Below, piece by piece: positions 34,901 through 46,759 of a stretch of DNA of 64,000 nucleotides; positions within the stretch are counted from its first letter, which is position 1; the number at the start of each line of letters is the position of its first letter. A program made the position numbers and the translations under genes. The notes beneath the pieces are model-generated. The model was not told the origin of the DNA, ran no database searches, and was given only the letters and a program-made list of their open reading frames with translations. The stretch is taken from NCBI GenBank assembly GCA_022605955.1, contig JAKCOZ010000101.1, positions 1 through 64,000 on the forward strand, in the 5' to 3' direction. The stretch is from Rallus limicola. Taxonomy: Eukaryota > Chordata > Aves > Gruiformes > Rallidae.

Positions 34901-35868
34901 TTACTTTGGGAGTTATTGCTGGACGTTTAGCATGTTTTGAACTGCAGTCTGCTAGGGCCGAGAAAAGCACCGTAGGAGGTTCCAGGCATGTTCCCTCTTT
35001 CCAGGCAAAGGAAAAGGCTGAGAGCCAAAGTGACAGGGGCTGCTCGGGTGTCCTGTTAGGAGGTTTCAGACAAGCTATGCCTTTCAGGCCTAGCTTCTTT
35101 ACTTTGGGAGTTATTGCTGGACGTTTAGCATGTTTTGAACTGCAGTCTGCTAGGGCCGAGAAAAGCACCGTAGGAGGTTCCAGGCATGTTCCCTCTTTCC
35201 AGGCAAAGGAAAAGGCTGAGAGCCAAAGTGACAGGGGCTGCTCGTGTGTCCTGTTAGGAGGTTTCAGACAAGCTATGCCTTTCAGGCCTAGCTTCTTTAC
35301 TTTGGGAGTTATTGCTGGACGTTTAGCATGTTTTGAACTGCAGTCTGCTAGGGCCGAGAAAAGCACCGTAGGAGGTTCCAGGCATGTTCCCTCTTTCCAG
35401 GCAAAGGAAAAGGCTGAGAACCAAAGTGACAGGGGCTGCTCGTGTGTCATGTTAGGAGGTTTCAGACAAGCTATGCCTTTCAGGCCTAGCTTCTTTACTT
35501 TGGGAGTTATTGCTGGACGTTTAGCATGTTTTGAACTGCAGTCTGCTAGGGCCGAGAAAAGCACCGTAGGAGGTTCCAGGCATGTTCCCTCTTTCCAGGC
35601 AAAGGAAAAGGCTGAGAGCCAAAGTGACAGGGTCTGCTCGTGTGTCCTGTTAGGAGGTTTCAGACAAGCTATGCCTTTCAGGCCTAGCTTCTTTACTTTG
35701 GGAGTTATTGCTGGACGTTTAGCATGTTTTGAACTGCAGTCTGCTAGGGCCGAGAAAAGCACCGTAGGAGGTTCCAGGCATGTTCCCTCTTTCCAGGCAA
35801 AGGAAAAGGCTGAGAGCCAAAGTGACAGGGTCTGCTCGGGTGTCCTGTTAGGAGGTTTCAGACAAGCT

Positions 35869-36264
35869 ATGCCTTTCAGGCCTAGCTTCTTTACTTTGGG
35901 AGTTATTGCTGGACGTTTAGCATGTTTTGAACTGCAGTCTGCTAGGGCCGAGAAAAGCACCGTAGGAGGTTCCAGGCATGTTCCCTCTTTCCAAGCAAAG
36001 GAAAAAGCTGAGAGCCAAAGTGACAGGGTTTGCTCGTGTGTCCTGTTAGGAGGTTTCAGACAAGCTATGCCTTTCAGGCCTAGCTTCTTTACTTTGGGAG
36101 TTATTGCTGGACGTTTAGCATGTTTTGAATTGCAGTCTGCTATGGCCGAGAAAAGCACCGTAGGAGGTTCCAGGCATGTTCCCTCTTTCAAAGCAATGGA
36201 AAAGGCTGAGAGCCAAAGTGACAGGGTCTGCTTGTGTGTCCTGTTAGGAGGTTTCAGACAAGCT
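35869..36264 (+). repeat. Two-monomer marker cassette 4
   Basis: Same subfamily as cassette 3 (gaattgcag, gctatggcc, caatgg), 1387 bp downstream of it. It is followed by the inserted a at 36287. Confidence 0.88.
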
Positions 36265-36286
36265 ATGCCTTTCAGGCCTAGCTTCT

Positions 36287-36287
36287 A
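36287..36287 (+). other. Single-base insertion (a), copy 2
   Basis: Same cttctattac change as at 34900, exactly 1387 bp later. It ends the forward frame at 36327. Confidence 0.95.
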
Positions 36288-37673
36288 TTACTTTGGGAGT
36301 TATTGCTGGACGTTTAGCATGTTTTGAACTGCAGTCTGCTAGGGCCGAGAAAAGCACCGTAGGAGGTTCCAGGCATGTTCCCTCTTTCCAGGCAAAGGAA
36401 AAGGCTGAGAGCCAAAGTGACAGGGGCTGCTCGTGTGTCCTGTTAGGAGGTTTCAGACAAGCTATGCCTTTCAGGCCTAGCTTCTTTACTTTGGGAGTTA
36501 TTGCTGGACGTTTAGCATGTTTTGAACTGCAGTCTGCTAGGGCCGAGAAAAGCACCGTAGGAGGTTCCAGGCATGTTCCCTCTTTCCAGGCAAAGGAAAA
36601 GGCTGAGAGCCAAAGTGACAGGGGCTGCTCGTGTGTCCTGTTAGGAGGTTTCAGACAAGCTATGCCTTTCAGGCCTAGCTTCTTTACTTTGGGAGTTATT
36701 GCTGGACGTTTAGCATGTTTTGAACTGCAGTCTGCTAGGGCCGAGAAAAGCACCGTAGGAGGTTCCAGGCATGTTCCCTCTTTCCAGGCAAAGGAAAAGG
36801 CTGAGAACCAAAGTGACAGGGGCTGCTCGTGTGTCATGTTAGGAGGTTTCAGACAAGCTATGCCTTTCAGGCCTAGCTTCTTTACTTTGGGAGTTATTGC
36901 TGGACGTTTAGCATGTTTTGAACTGCAGTCTGCTAGGGCCGAGAAAAGCACCGTAGGAGGTTCCAGGCATGTTCCCTCTTTCCAGGCAAAGGAAAAGGCT
37001 GAGAGCCAAAGTGACAGGGTCTGCTCGTGTGTCCTGTTAGGAGGTTTCAGACAAGCTATGCCTTTCAGGCCTAGCTTCTTTACTTTGGGAGTTATTGCTG
37101 GACGTTTAGCATGTTTTGAACTGCAGTCTGCTAGGGCCGAGAAAAGCACCGTAGGAGGTTCCAGGCATGTTCCCTCTTTCCAGGCAAAGGAAAAGGCTGA
37201 GAGCCAAAGTGACAGGGTCTGCTCGGGTGTCCTGTTAGGAGGTTTCAGACAAGCTATGCCTTTCAGGCCTAGCTTCTTTACTTTGGGAGTTATTGCTGGA
37301 CGTTTAGCATGTTTTGAGCTGCAGTCTGCTAGGGCCGAGAAAAGCACCGTAGGAGGTTCCAGGCATGTTCCCTCTTTCCAAGCAAAGGAAAAAGCTGAGA
37401 GCCAAAGTGACAGGGTTTGCTCGTGTGTCCTGTTAGGAGGTTTCAGACAAGCTATGCCTTTCAGGCCTAGCTTCTTTACTTTGGGAGTTATTGCTGGACG
37501 TTTAGCATGTTTTGAATTGCAGTCTGCTAGGGCCGAGAAAAGCACCGTAGGAGGTTCCAGGCATGTTCCCTCTTTCAAAGCAAAGGAAAAGGCTGAGAGC
37601 CAAAGTGACAGGGTCTGCTTGTGTGTCCTGTTAGGAGGTTTCAGACAAGCTATGCCTTTCAGGCCTAGCTTCT
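36288..37673 (+). repeat. 7-monomer unit, repeat B
   Basis: Same seven-monomer order as 34901-36287 but 1386 bp, as no base is inserted at its right end. It has aggggctgctcgtg instead of cggg in the first monomer, gagctgcag in the sixth, and gctagggcc with caaagg in the last. These differences show that it is not an artefactual exact copy of repeat A. Confidence 0.9.
37256..37651 (+). repeat. Two-monomer marker cassette 5 (no following indel)
   Basis: Has gagctgcag, ccaagca, aaaaagc and gtttgctcg, then gaattgcag, tttcaaagca and gcttgtgtgtc. The next monomer reads the normal cttctttac, so this is one of two cassettes without a following one-base insertion. Confidence 0.88.
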
Positions 37674-39235
37674 TTACTTTGGGAGTTATTGCTGGACGTT
37701 TAGCATGTTTTGAACTGCAGTCTGCTAGGGCCGAGAAAAGCACCGTAGGAGGTTCCAGGCATGTTCCCTCTTTCCAGGCAAAGGAAAAGGCTGAGAGCCA
37801 AAGTGACAGGGGCTGCTCGTGTGTCCTGTTAGGAGGTTTCAGACAAGCTATGCCTTTCAGGCCTAGCTTCTTTACTTTGGGAGTTATTGCTGGACGTTTA
37901 GCATGTTTTGAACTGCAGTCTGCTAGGGCCGAGAAAAGCACCGTAGGAGGTTCCAGGCATGTTCCCTCTTTCCAGGCAAAGGAAAAGGCTGAGAGCCAAA
38001 GTGACAGGGTCTGCTCGTGTGTCCTGTTAGGAGGTTTCAGACAAGCTATGCCTTTCAGGCCTAGCTTCTTTACTTTGGGAGTTATTGCTGGACGTTTAGC
38101 ATGTTTTGAACTGCAGTCTGCTAGGGCCGAGAAAAGCACCGTAGGAGGTTCCAGGCATGTTCCCTCTTTCCAGGCAAAGGAAAAGGCTGAGAGCCAAAGT
38201 GACAGGGTCTGCTCGTGTGTCCTGTTAGGAGGTTTCAGACAAGCTATGCCTTTCAGGCCTCGCTTCTTTACTTTGGGAGTTATTGCTGGACGTTTAGCAT
38301 GTTTTGAACTGCAGTCTGCTAGGGCCGAGAAAAGCACCGTAGGAGGTTCCAGGCATGTTCCCTCTTTCCAGGCAAAGGAAAAGGCTGAGAGCCAAAGTGA
38401 CAGGGTCTGCTCGTGTGTCCTGTTAGGAGGTTTCAGACAAGCTATGCCTTTCAGGCCTAGCTTCTTTACTTTGGGAGTTATTGCTGGACGTTTAGCATGT
38501 TTTGAACTGCAGTCTGCTAGGGCCGAGAAAAGCACCGTAGGAGGTTCCAGGCATGTTCCCTCTTTCCAGGCAAAGGAAAAGGCTGAGAGCCAAAGTGACA
38601 GGGTCTGCTCGTGTGTCCTGTTAGGAGGTTTCAGACAAGCTATGCCTTTCAGGCCTCGCTTCTTTACTTTGGGAGTTATTGCTGGACGTTTAGCATGTTT
38701 TGAACTGCAGTCTGCTAGGGCCGAGAAAAGCACCGTAGGAGGTTCCAGGCATGTTCCCTCTTTCCAGGCAAAGGAAAAGGCTGAGAGCCAAAGTGACAGG
38801 GGCTGCTCATGTGTCCTGTTAGGAGTTTTCAGACAAGCTATGCCTTTCAGGCCTAGCTTCTTTACTTTGGGAGTTATTGCTGGATGTTTAGCATGTTTTG
38901 AACTGCAGTCTGCTAGGGCCGAGAAAAGCACCGTAGGAGGTTCCAGGCATGTTCCCTCTTTCCAGGCAAAGGAAAAGGCTGAGAGCCAAAGTGACAGGGT
39001 CTGCTCGGGTGTCCTGTTAGGAGGTTTCAGACAAGCTATGCCTTTCAGGCCTAGCTTCTTTACTTTGGGAGTTATTGCTGGACGTTTAGCATGTTTTGAA
39101 CTGCAGTCTGCTAGGGCCGAGAAAAGAACCGTAGGAGGTTCCAGGCATGTTCCCTCTTTCCAGGCAAAGGAAAAGGCTGAGAGCAAAAGTGACAGGGTCT
39201 GCTCGTGTGTCCTGTTAGGAGGTTTCAGACAAGCT

Positions 39236-39631
39236 ATGCCTTTCAGGCCTCGCTTCTTTACTTTGGGAGTTATTGCTGGACGTTTAGCATGTTTTGAGCT
39301 GCAGTCTGCTAGGGCCGAGAAAAGCACCGTAGGAGGTTCCAGGCATGTTCCCTCTTTCCAAGCAAAGGAAAAAGCTGAGAGCCAAAGTGACAGGGTTTGC
39401 TCGTGTGTCCTGTTAGGAGGTTTCAGACAAGCTATGCCTTTCAGGCCTAGCTTCTTTACTTTGGGAGTTATTGCTGGACGTTTAGCATGTTTTGAATTGC
39501 AGTCTGCTAGGGCTGAGAAAAGCACCGTAGGAGGTTCCAGGCATGTTCCCTCTTTCAAAGCAAAGGAAAAGGCTGAGAGCCAAAGTGACAGGGTCTGCTT
39601 GTGTGTCCTGTTAGGAGGTTTCAGACAAGCT
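39236..39631 (+). repeat. Two-monomer marker cassette 6 (no following indel)
   Basis: 1980 bp (10 monomers) after cassette 5 and with the same internal changes (gagctgcag, then gaattgcag). It has cctcgcttc in the first monomer and ggctgag, a CpG lost to TpG, in the second. The next monomer has no insertion. Confidence 0.87.
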
Positions 39632-40439
39632 ATGCCTTTCAGGCCTAGCTTCTTTACTTTGGGAGTTATTGCTGGACGTTTAGCATGTTTTGAACTGCAG
39701 TCTGCTAGGGCCGAGAAAAGCACCGTAGGAGGTTCCAGGCATGTTCCCTCTTTCCAGGCAAAGGAAAAGGCTGAGAGCCAAAGTGACAGGGTCTGCTCGT
39801 GTGTCCTGTTAGGAGGTTTCAGACAAGCTATGCCTTTCAGGCCTAGCTTCTTTACTTTGGGAGTTATTGCTGGACGTTTAGCATGTTTTGAACTGCAGTC
39901 TGCTCGGTCCGAGAAAAGCACCGTAGGAGGTTCCAGGCATGTTCCCTCTTTCCAGGCAAAGGAAAAGGCTGAGAGCCAAAGTGACAGGGGCTGCTCGTGT
40001 GTCATGTTAGGAGGTTTCAGACAAGCTATGCCTTTCAGGCCTAGCTTCTTTACTTTGGGAGTTATTGCTGGACATTTAGCATGTTTTGAACTGCAGTCTG
40101 CTAGGGCCGAGAAAAGCACCGTAGGAGGTTCCAGGCATGTTCCCTCTTTCCAGGCAAAGGAAAAGTCTGAGAGCCAAAGTGACAGGGTCTGCTCGTGTGT
40201 CCTGTTAGGAGGTTTCAGACAAGCTATGCCTTTCAGGCCTAGCTTCTTTACTTTGGGAGTTATTGCTGGACGTTTAGCATGTTTTGAACTGCAGTCTGCT
40301 AGGGCCGAGAAAAGCACCGTAGGAGGTTCCAGGCATGTTCCCTCTTTCCAGGCAAAGGAAAAGGCTGAGAGCCAAAGTGACAGGGTCTGCTCGTGTGTCC
40401 TGTTAGGAGGTTTCAGACAAGCTATGCCTTTCAGGCCTA

Positions 40440-40441
40440 GT
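40440..40441 (+). other. Single-base deletion in ctagcttc
   Basis: Majority ctagcttcttt reads ctagttcttt, a loss of one c. This is the only net deletion in the window and restores the phase gained by one earlier insertion. It closes the forward frame at 40474. Unlike the insertions, it is not next to a cassette. Confidence 0.95.
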
Positions 40442-41412
40442 TCTTTACTTTGGGAGTTATTGCTGGACGTTTAGCATGTTTTGAACTGCAGTCTGCTAGG
40501 GCCGAGAAAAGCACCGTAGGAGGTTCCAGGCATGTTCCCTCTTTCCAGGCAAAGGAAAAGGCTGAGAGCCAAAGTGACAGGGGCTGCTCGTGTGTCCTGT
40601 TAGGAGGTTTCAGACAAGCTATGCCTTTCAGGCCTAGCTTCTTTACTTTGGGAGTTATTGCTGGACGTTTAGCATGTTTTGAACTGCAGTCTGCTAGGGC
40701 CGAGAAAAGCACCGTAGGAGGTTCCAGGCATGTTCCCTCTTTCCAGGCAAAGGAAAAGGCTGAGAGCCAAAGTGACAGGGTCTGCTCGTGTGTCCTGTTA
40801 GGAGGTTTCAGACAAGCTATGCCTTTCAGGCCTAGCTTCTTTACTTTGGGAGTTATTGCTGGACGTTTAGCATGTTTTGAACTGCAGTCTGCTAGGGCCG
40901 AGAAAAGCACCGTAGGAGGTTCCAGGCATGTTCCCTCTTTCCAGGCAAAGGAAAAGGCTGAGAGCCAAAGTGACAGGGTCTGCTCGTGTGTCCTGTTAGG
41001 ACGTTTCAGACAAGCTATGCCTTTCAGGCCTAGCTTCTTTACTTTGGGAGTTATTGCTGGACGTTTAGCATGTTTTGAATTGCAGTCTGCTAGGGCCGAG
41101 AAAAGCACCGTAGGAGGTTCCAGGCATGTTCCCTCTTTCCAGGCAAAGGAAAAGGCTGAGAGCCAAAGTGACAGGGTCTGCTTGTGTGTCCTGTTAGGAG
41201 GTTTCAGACAAGCTATGCCTTTCAGGCCTAGCTTCTTTACTTTGGGAGTTATTGCTGGACGTTTAGCATGTTTTGAACTGCAGTCTGCTAGGGCCGAGAA
41301 AAGCACCGTAGGAGGTTCCAGGCATGTTCCCTCTTTCCAGGCAAAGGAAAAGGCTGAGAGCCAAAGTGACAGGGTCTGCTCGTGTGTCCTGTTAGGAGGT
41401 TTCAGACAAGCT

Positions 41413-41808
41413 ATGCCTTTCAGGCCTAGCTTCTTTACTTTGGGAGTTATTGCTGGACGTTTAGCATGTTTTGAACTGCAGTCTGCTAGGGCCGAGAAAA
41501 GCACCGTAGGAGGTTCCAGGCATGTTCCCTCTTTCCAAGCAAAGGAAAAAGCTGAGAGCCAAAGTGACAGGGTTTGCTCGTGTGTCCTGTTAGGAGGTTT
41601 CAGACAAGCTATGCCTTTCAGGCCTAGCTTCTTTACTTTGGGAGTTATTGCTGGACGTTTAGCATGTTTTGAATTGCAGTCTGCTAGGGCCGAGAAAAGC
41701 ACCGTAGGAGGTTCCAGGCATGTTCCCTCTTTCAAAGCAATGGAAAAGGCTGAGAGCCAAAGTGACAGGGTCTGCTTGTGTGTCCTGTTAGGAGGTTTCA
41801 GACAAGCT
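41413..41808 (+). repeat. Two-monomer marker cassette 7
   Basis: Has ccaagca, aaaaagc and gtttgctcg, then gaattgcag, tttcaaagcaatgg and gcttgtgtgtc, but gctagggcc rather than gctatggcc. The inserted a follows at 41831. Confidence 0.88.
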
Positions 41809-41830
41809 ATGCCTTTCAGGCCTAGCTTCT

Positions 41831-41831
41831 A
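41831..41831 (+). other. Single-base insertion (a), copy 3
   Basis: Same cttctattac change as at 34900 and 36287. It lies 5544 bp (28 monomers) after the second copy, the deletion at 40440 having cancelled one step. Confidence 0.95.
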
Positions 41832-42997
41832 TTACTTTGGGAGTTATTGCTGGACGTTTAGCATGTTTTGAACTGCAGTCTGCTAGGGCCGAGAAAAGCA
41901 CCGTAGGAGGTTCCAGGCATGTTCCCTCTTTCCAGGCAAAGGAAAAGGCTGAGAGCCAAAGTGACAGGGGCTGCTCGTGTGTCCTGTTAGGAGGTTTCAG
42001 ACAAGCTATGCCTTTCAGGCCTAGCTTCTTTACTTTGGGAGTTATTGCTGGACGTTTAGCATGTTTTGAACTGCAGTCTGCTAGGGCCGAGAAAAGCACC
42101 GTAGGAGGTTCCAGGCATGTTCCCTCTTTCCAGGCAAAGGAAAAGGCTGAGAGCCAAAGTGACAGGGTCTGCTCGTGTGTCCTGTTAGGAGGTTTCAGAC
42201 AAGCTATGCCTTTCAGGCCTAGCTTCTTTACTTTGGGAGTTATTGCTGGACGTTTAGCATGTTTTGAACTGCAGTCTGCTAGGGCCGAGAAAAGCACCGT
42301 AGGAGGTTCCAGGCATGTTCCCTCTTTCCAGGCAAAGGAAAAGGCTGAGAGCCAAAGTGACAGGGTCTGCTCGTGTGTCCTGTTAGGAGGTTTCAGACAA
42401 GCTATGCCTTTCAGGCCTAGCTTCTTTACTTTGGGAGTTATTGCTGGACGTTTAGCATGTTTTGAACTGCAGTCTGCTAGGGCCGAGAAAAGCACCGTAG
42501 GAGGTTCCAGGCATGTTCCCTCTTTCCAGGCAAAGGAAAAGGCTGAGAGCCAAAGTGACAGGGTCTGCTCGTGTGTCCTGTTAGGAGGTTTCAGACAAGC
42601 TATGCCTTTCAGGCCTAGCTTCTTTACTTTGGGAGTTATTGCTGGACGTTTAGCATGTTTTGAACTGCAGTCTGCTAGGGCCGAGAAAAGCACCGTAGGA
42701 GGTTCCAGGCATGTTCCCTCTTTCCAGGCAAAGGAAAAGGCTGAGAGCCAAAGTGACAGGGTCTGCTCGTGTGTCCTGTTAGGAGGTTTCAGACAAGCTA
42801 TGCCTTTCAGGCCTAGCTTCTTTACTTTGGGAGTTATTGCTGGACGTTTAGCATGTTTTGAACTGCAGTCTGCTAGGGCCGAGAAAAGCACCGTAGGAGG
42901 TTCCAGGCATGTTCCCTCTTTCCAGGCAAAGGAAAAGGCTGAGAGCCAAAGTGACAGGGTCTGCTCGTGTGTCCTGTTAGGAGGTTTCAGACAAGCT

Positions 42998-45175
42998 ATG
43001 CCTTTCAGGCCTAGCTTCTTTACTTTGGGAGTTATTGCTGGACGTTTAGCATGTTTTGAACTGCAGTCTGCTCGGTCCGAGAAAAGCACCGTAGGAGGTT
43101 CCAGGCATGTTCCCTCTTTCCAGGCAAAGGAAAAGGCTGAGAACCAAAGTGACAGGGGCTGCTCGTGTGTCCTGTTAGGAGGTTTCAGACAAGCTATGCC
43201 TTTCAGGCCTAGCTTCTTTACTTTGGGAGTTATTGCTGGACATTTAGCATGTTTTGAACTGCAGTCTGCTAGGGCCGAGAAAAGCACCGTAGGAGGTTCC
43301 AGGCATGTTCCCTCTTTCCAGGCAAAGGGAAAGGCTGAGAGCCAAAGTGACAGGGTCTGCTCGTGTGTCCTGTTAGGAGGTTTCAGACAAGCTATGCCTT
43401 TCAGGCCTAGCTTCTTTACTTTGGGAGTTATTGCTGGACGTTTAGCATGTTTTGAACTGCAGTCTGCTAGGGCCGAGAAAAGCACCGTAGGAGGTTCCAG
43501 GCATGTTCACTCTTTCCAGGCAAAGGAAAAGGCTGAGAGCCAAAGTGACAGGGGGTGCTCATGTGTCCTGTTAGGAGGTTTCAGACAAGCTATGCCTTTC
43601 AGGCCTAGCTTCTTTACTTTGGGAGTTATTGCTGGACGTTTAGCATGTTTTGAACTGCAGTCTGCTAGGGCCGAGAAAAGCACCGTAGGAGGTTCCAGGC
43701 ATGTTCCCTCTTTCCAGGCAAAGGAAAAGGCTGAGATCCAAAGTGACAGGGTCTGCTCGGGTGTCCTGTTAGGAGGTTTCAGACAAGCTATGCCTTTCAG
43801 GCCTAGCTTCTTTACTTTGGGAGTTATTGCTGGACGTTTAGCATGTTTTGAACTGCAGTCTGCTAGGGCCGAGAAAAGCACCGTAGGAGGTTCCAGGCAT
43901 GTTCCCTCTTTCCAGGCAAAGGAAAAGGCTGAGAGCCAAAGTGACAGGGTCTGCTCGTGTGTCCTGTTAGGAGGTTTCAGACAAGCTATGCCTTTCAGGC
44001 CTAGCTTCTTTACTTTGGGAGTTATTGCTGGACGTTTAGCATGTTTTGAACTGCAGTCTGCTAGGGCCGAGAAAAGCACCGTAGGAGGTTCCAGGCATGT
44101 TCCCTCTTTCCAGGCAAAGGAAAAGGCTGAGAGCCAAAGTGACAGGGTCTGCTCGTGTGTCCTGTTAGGAGGTTTCAGACAAGCTATGCCTTTCAGGCCT
44201 AGCTTCTTTACTTTGGGAGTTATTGCTGGACGTTTAGCATGTTTTGAACTGCAGTCTGCTAGGGCCGAGAAAAGCACCGTAGGAGGTTCCAGGCATGTTC
44301 CCTCTTTCCAGGCAAAGGAAAAGGCTGAGAGCCAAAGTGACAGGGTCTGCTCGTGTGTCCTGTTAGGAGGTTTCAGACAAGCTATGCCTTTCAGGCCTAG
44401 CTTCTTTACTTTGGGAGTTATTGCTGGACGTTTAGCATGTTTTGAACTGCAGTCTGCTAGGGCCGAGAAAAGCACCGTAGGAGGTTCCAGGCATGTTCCC
44501 TCTTTCCAGGCAAAGGAAAAGTCTGAGAGCCAAAGCGACAGGGTCTGCTCGTGTGTCCTGTTAGGAGGTTTCAGACAAGCTATGCCTTTCAGGCCTAGCT
44601 TCTTTATTTTGGGAGTTATTGCTGGACGTTTAGCATGTTTTGAACTGCAGTCTGCTAGGGCCGAGAAAAGCACCGTAGGAGGTTCCAGGCATGTTCCCTC
44701 TTTCCAGGCAAAGGAAAAGGCTGAGAGCCAAAGTGACAGGGTCTGCTCGTGTGTCCTGTTAGGAGGTTTCAGACAAGCTATGCCTTTCAGGCCTAGCTTC
44801 TTTACTTTGGGAGTTATTGCTGGACGTTTAGCATGTTTTGAACTGCAGTCTGCTAGGGCCGAGAAAAGCACCGTAGGAGGTTCCAGGCATGTTCCCTCTT
44901 TCCAGGCAAAGGAAAAGGCTGAGAGCCAAAGTGACAGGGTCTGCTCGTGTGTCCTGTTAGGAGGTTTCAGACAAGCTATGCCTTTCAGGCCTAGCTTCTT
45001 TACTTTGGGAGTTATTGCTGGACGTTTAGCATGTTTTGAACTGCAGTCTGCTAGGGCCGAGAAAAGCACCGTAGGAGGTTCCAGGCATGTTCCCTCTTTC
45101 CAGGCAAAGGAAAAGGCTGAGAGCCAAAGTGACAGGGTCTGCTTGTGTGTCCTGTTAGGAGGTTTCAGACAAGCT
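42998..45175 (+). repeat. Beta-like stretch
   Basis: Opens with ctcggtccgag plus gagaacc, then gacatt with caaagggaaagg, then gttcactct, then gctcgggtg, as beta does from 4187. It lacks the cassette and indel in front. It also differs by having gtcctgtt for gtcatgtt, gagatcc (about 43734), and no cagggctagc. It ends with KEKS, T-to-I, a majority monomer and a gcttgtg monomer. Confidence 0.82.
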
Positions 45176-46759
45176 ATGCCTTTCAAGCCTAGCTTCTTTA
45201 CTTTGGGAGTTATTGCTGGACGTTTAGCATGTTTTGAACTGCAGTCTGCTAGGGCCGAGAAAAGCACCGTAGGAGGTTCCAGGCATGTTCCCTCTTTCCA
45301 GGCAAAGGTAAAGGCTGAGAGCCAAAGTGACAGGGTCTGCTCGTGTGTCCTGTTAGGAGGTTTCAGACAAGCTATGCCTTTCAGGCCTAGCTTCTTTACT
45401 TTGGGAGTTATTGCTGGACGTTTAGCATGTTTTGAACTGCAGTCTGCTAGGGCCGAGAAAAGCACCGTAGGAGGTTCCAGGCATGTTCCCTCTTTCCAGG
45501 CAAAGGAAAAGGCTGAGAGCCAAAGCGACAGGGTCTGCTCGTGTGTCCTGTTAGGAGGTTTCAGACAAGCTATGCCTTTCAGGCCTAGCTTCTTTACTTT
45601 GGGAGTTATTGCTGGACGTTTAGCATGTTTTGAACTGCAGTCTGCTAGGGCCGAGAAAAGCACCGTAGGAGGTTCCAGGCATGTTCCCTCTTTCCAGGCA
45701 AAGGAAAAGGCTGAGAGCCAAAGTGACAGGGTCTGCTCGGGTGTCCTGTTAGGAGGTTTCAGACAAGCTATGCCTTTCAGGCCTCGCTTCTTTACTTTGG
45801 GAGTTATTGCTGGACGTTTAGCATGTTTTGAACTGCAGTCTGCTAGGGCCGAGAAAAGCACCGTAGGAGGTTCCAGGCATGTTCCCTCTTTCCAGGCAAA
45901 GGAAAAGGCTGAGAGCCAAAGTGAGAGGGGCTGCTCGTGTGTCCTGTTAGGAGGTTTCAGACAAGCTATGCCTTTCAGGCCTAGCTTCTTTACTTTGGGA
46001 GTTATTGCTGGACGTTTAGCATGTTTTGAACTGCAGTCTGCTAGGGCCGAGAAAAGCACCGTAGGAGGTTCCAGGCATGTTCCCTCTTTCCAGGCAAAGG
46101 AAAAGGCTGAGAGCCAAAGCGACAGGGTCTGCTCGTGTGTCCTGTTAGGAGGTTTCAGACAAGCTATGCCTTTCAGGCCTAGCTTCTTTACTTTGGGAGT
46201 TATTGCTGGACGTTTAGCATGTTTTGAACTGCAGTCTGCTAGGGCCGAGAAAAGCACCGTAGGAGGTTCCAGGCATGTTCCCTCTTTCCAGGCAAAGGAA
46301 AAGGCTGAGAGCCAAAGTGACAGGGTCTGCTCGTGTGTCCTGTTAGGAGGTTTCAGACAAGCTATGCCTTTCAGGCCTAGCTTCTTTACTTTGGGAGTTA
46401 TTGCTGGACGTTTAGCATGTTTTGAACTGCAGTCTGCTAGGGCCGAGAAAAGCACCGTAGGAGGTTCCAGGCATGTTCCCTCTTTCCAGGCAAAGGAAAA
46501 GGCTGAGAGCCAAAGTGACAGGGTCTGCTCGTGTGTCCTGTTAGGAGGTTTCAGACAAGCTATGCCTTTCAGGCCTAGCTTCTTTACTTTGGGAGTTATT
46601 GCTGGACGTTTAGCATGTTTTGAACTGCAGTCTGCTAGGGCCGAGAAAAGCACCGTAGGAGGTTCCAGGCATGTTCCCTCTTTCCAGGCAAAGGAAAAGG
46701 CTGAGAGCCAAAGTGACAGGGTCTGCTTGTGTGTCCTGTTAGGAGGTTTCAGACAAGCT
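45176..46759 (+). repeat. 8-monomer unit (second type), first repeat
   Basis: 1584 bp. Order: R-to-K with aaaggtaaagg, aaagcgac, gctcgggtg, cctcgc with gtgagaggggc (45921), aaagcgac, two majority forms, and a gcttgtg monomer. Markers recur 1584 bp later: ttcaagcct 45182/46766, gcctcgc 45781/47365 and gtgagagg 45921/47505. Confidence 0.93.

Larger units (their letters stand above)
34901..36287 (+). repeat. 7-monomer unit, repeat A
   Basis: 1387 bp = 7 x 198 + 1. Order: aggggctgctcggg, aggggctgc, gagaacc with aggggctgc and gtcatgtt, a majority monomer, gctcgggtg, then the two cassette monomers and the inserted a at 36287. The next unit repeats the order. Confidence 0.9.
37674..42997 (+). repeat. 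Satellite stretch with 10- and 11-monomer cassette spacing
   Basis: Holds cassettes 6 and 7, spaced 10 monomers (from cassette 5) and 11 monomers. Markers include several cctcgcttc monomers (38259, 38655, 39249), ggagttttc (about 38822), ggatgttta (about 38883), gaaaagaacc with gagcaaaag (about 39125-39190), ctcggtccgag (39903), gacatt (about 40073), the deletion at 40440 and gttaggacg (about 40995). After 41831 come five near-majority monomers. The units resemble fragments of the 7-monomer cluster and of beta. Confidence 0.75.

Noticed and set aside
28..34940. Very long forward open frames (28-4005, 4016-13312, 13323-34940 and others) as repeat-protein genes
   Set aside because: They are the same 66-residue translation of the satellite monomer, held open because 198 is divisible by 3. 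No start context, promoter, terminal domain or coding constraint is seen, and they stop only where one-base indels shift the frame.
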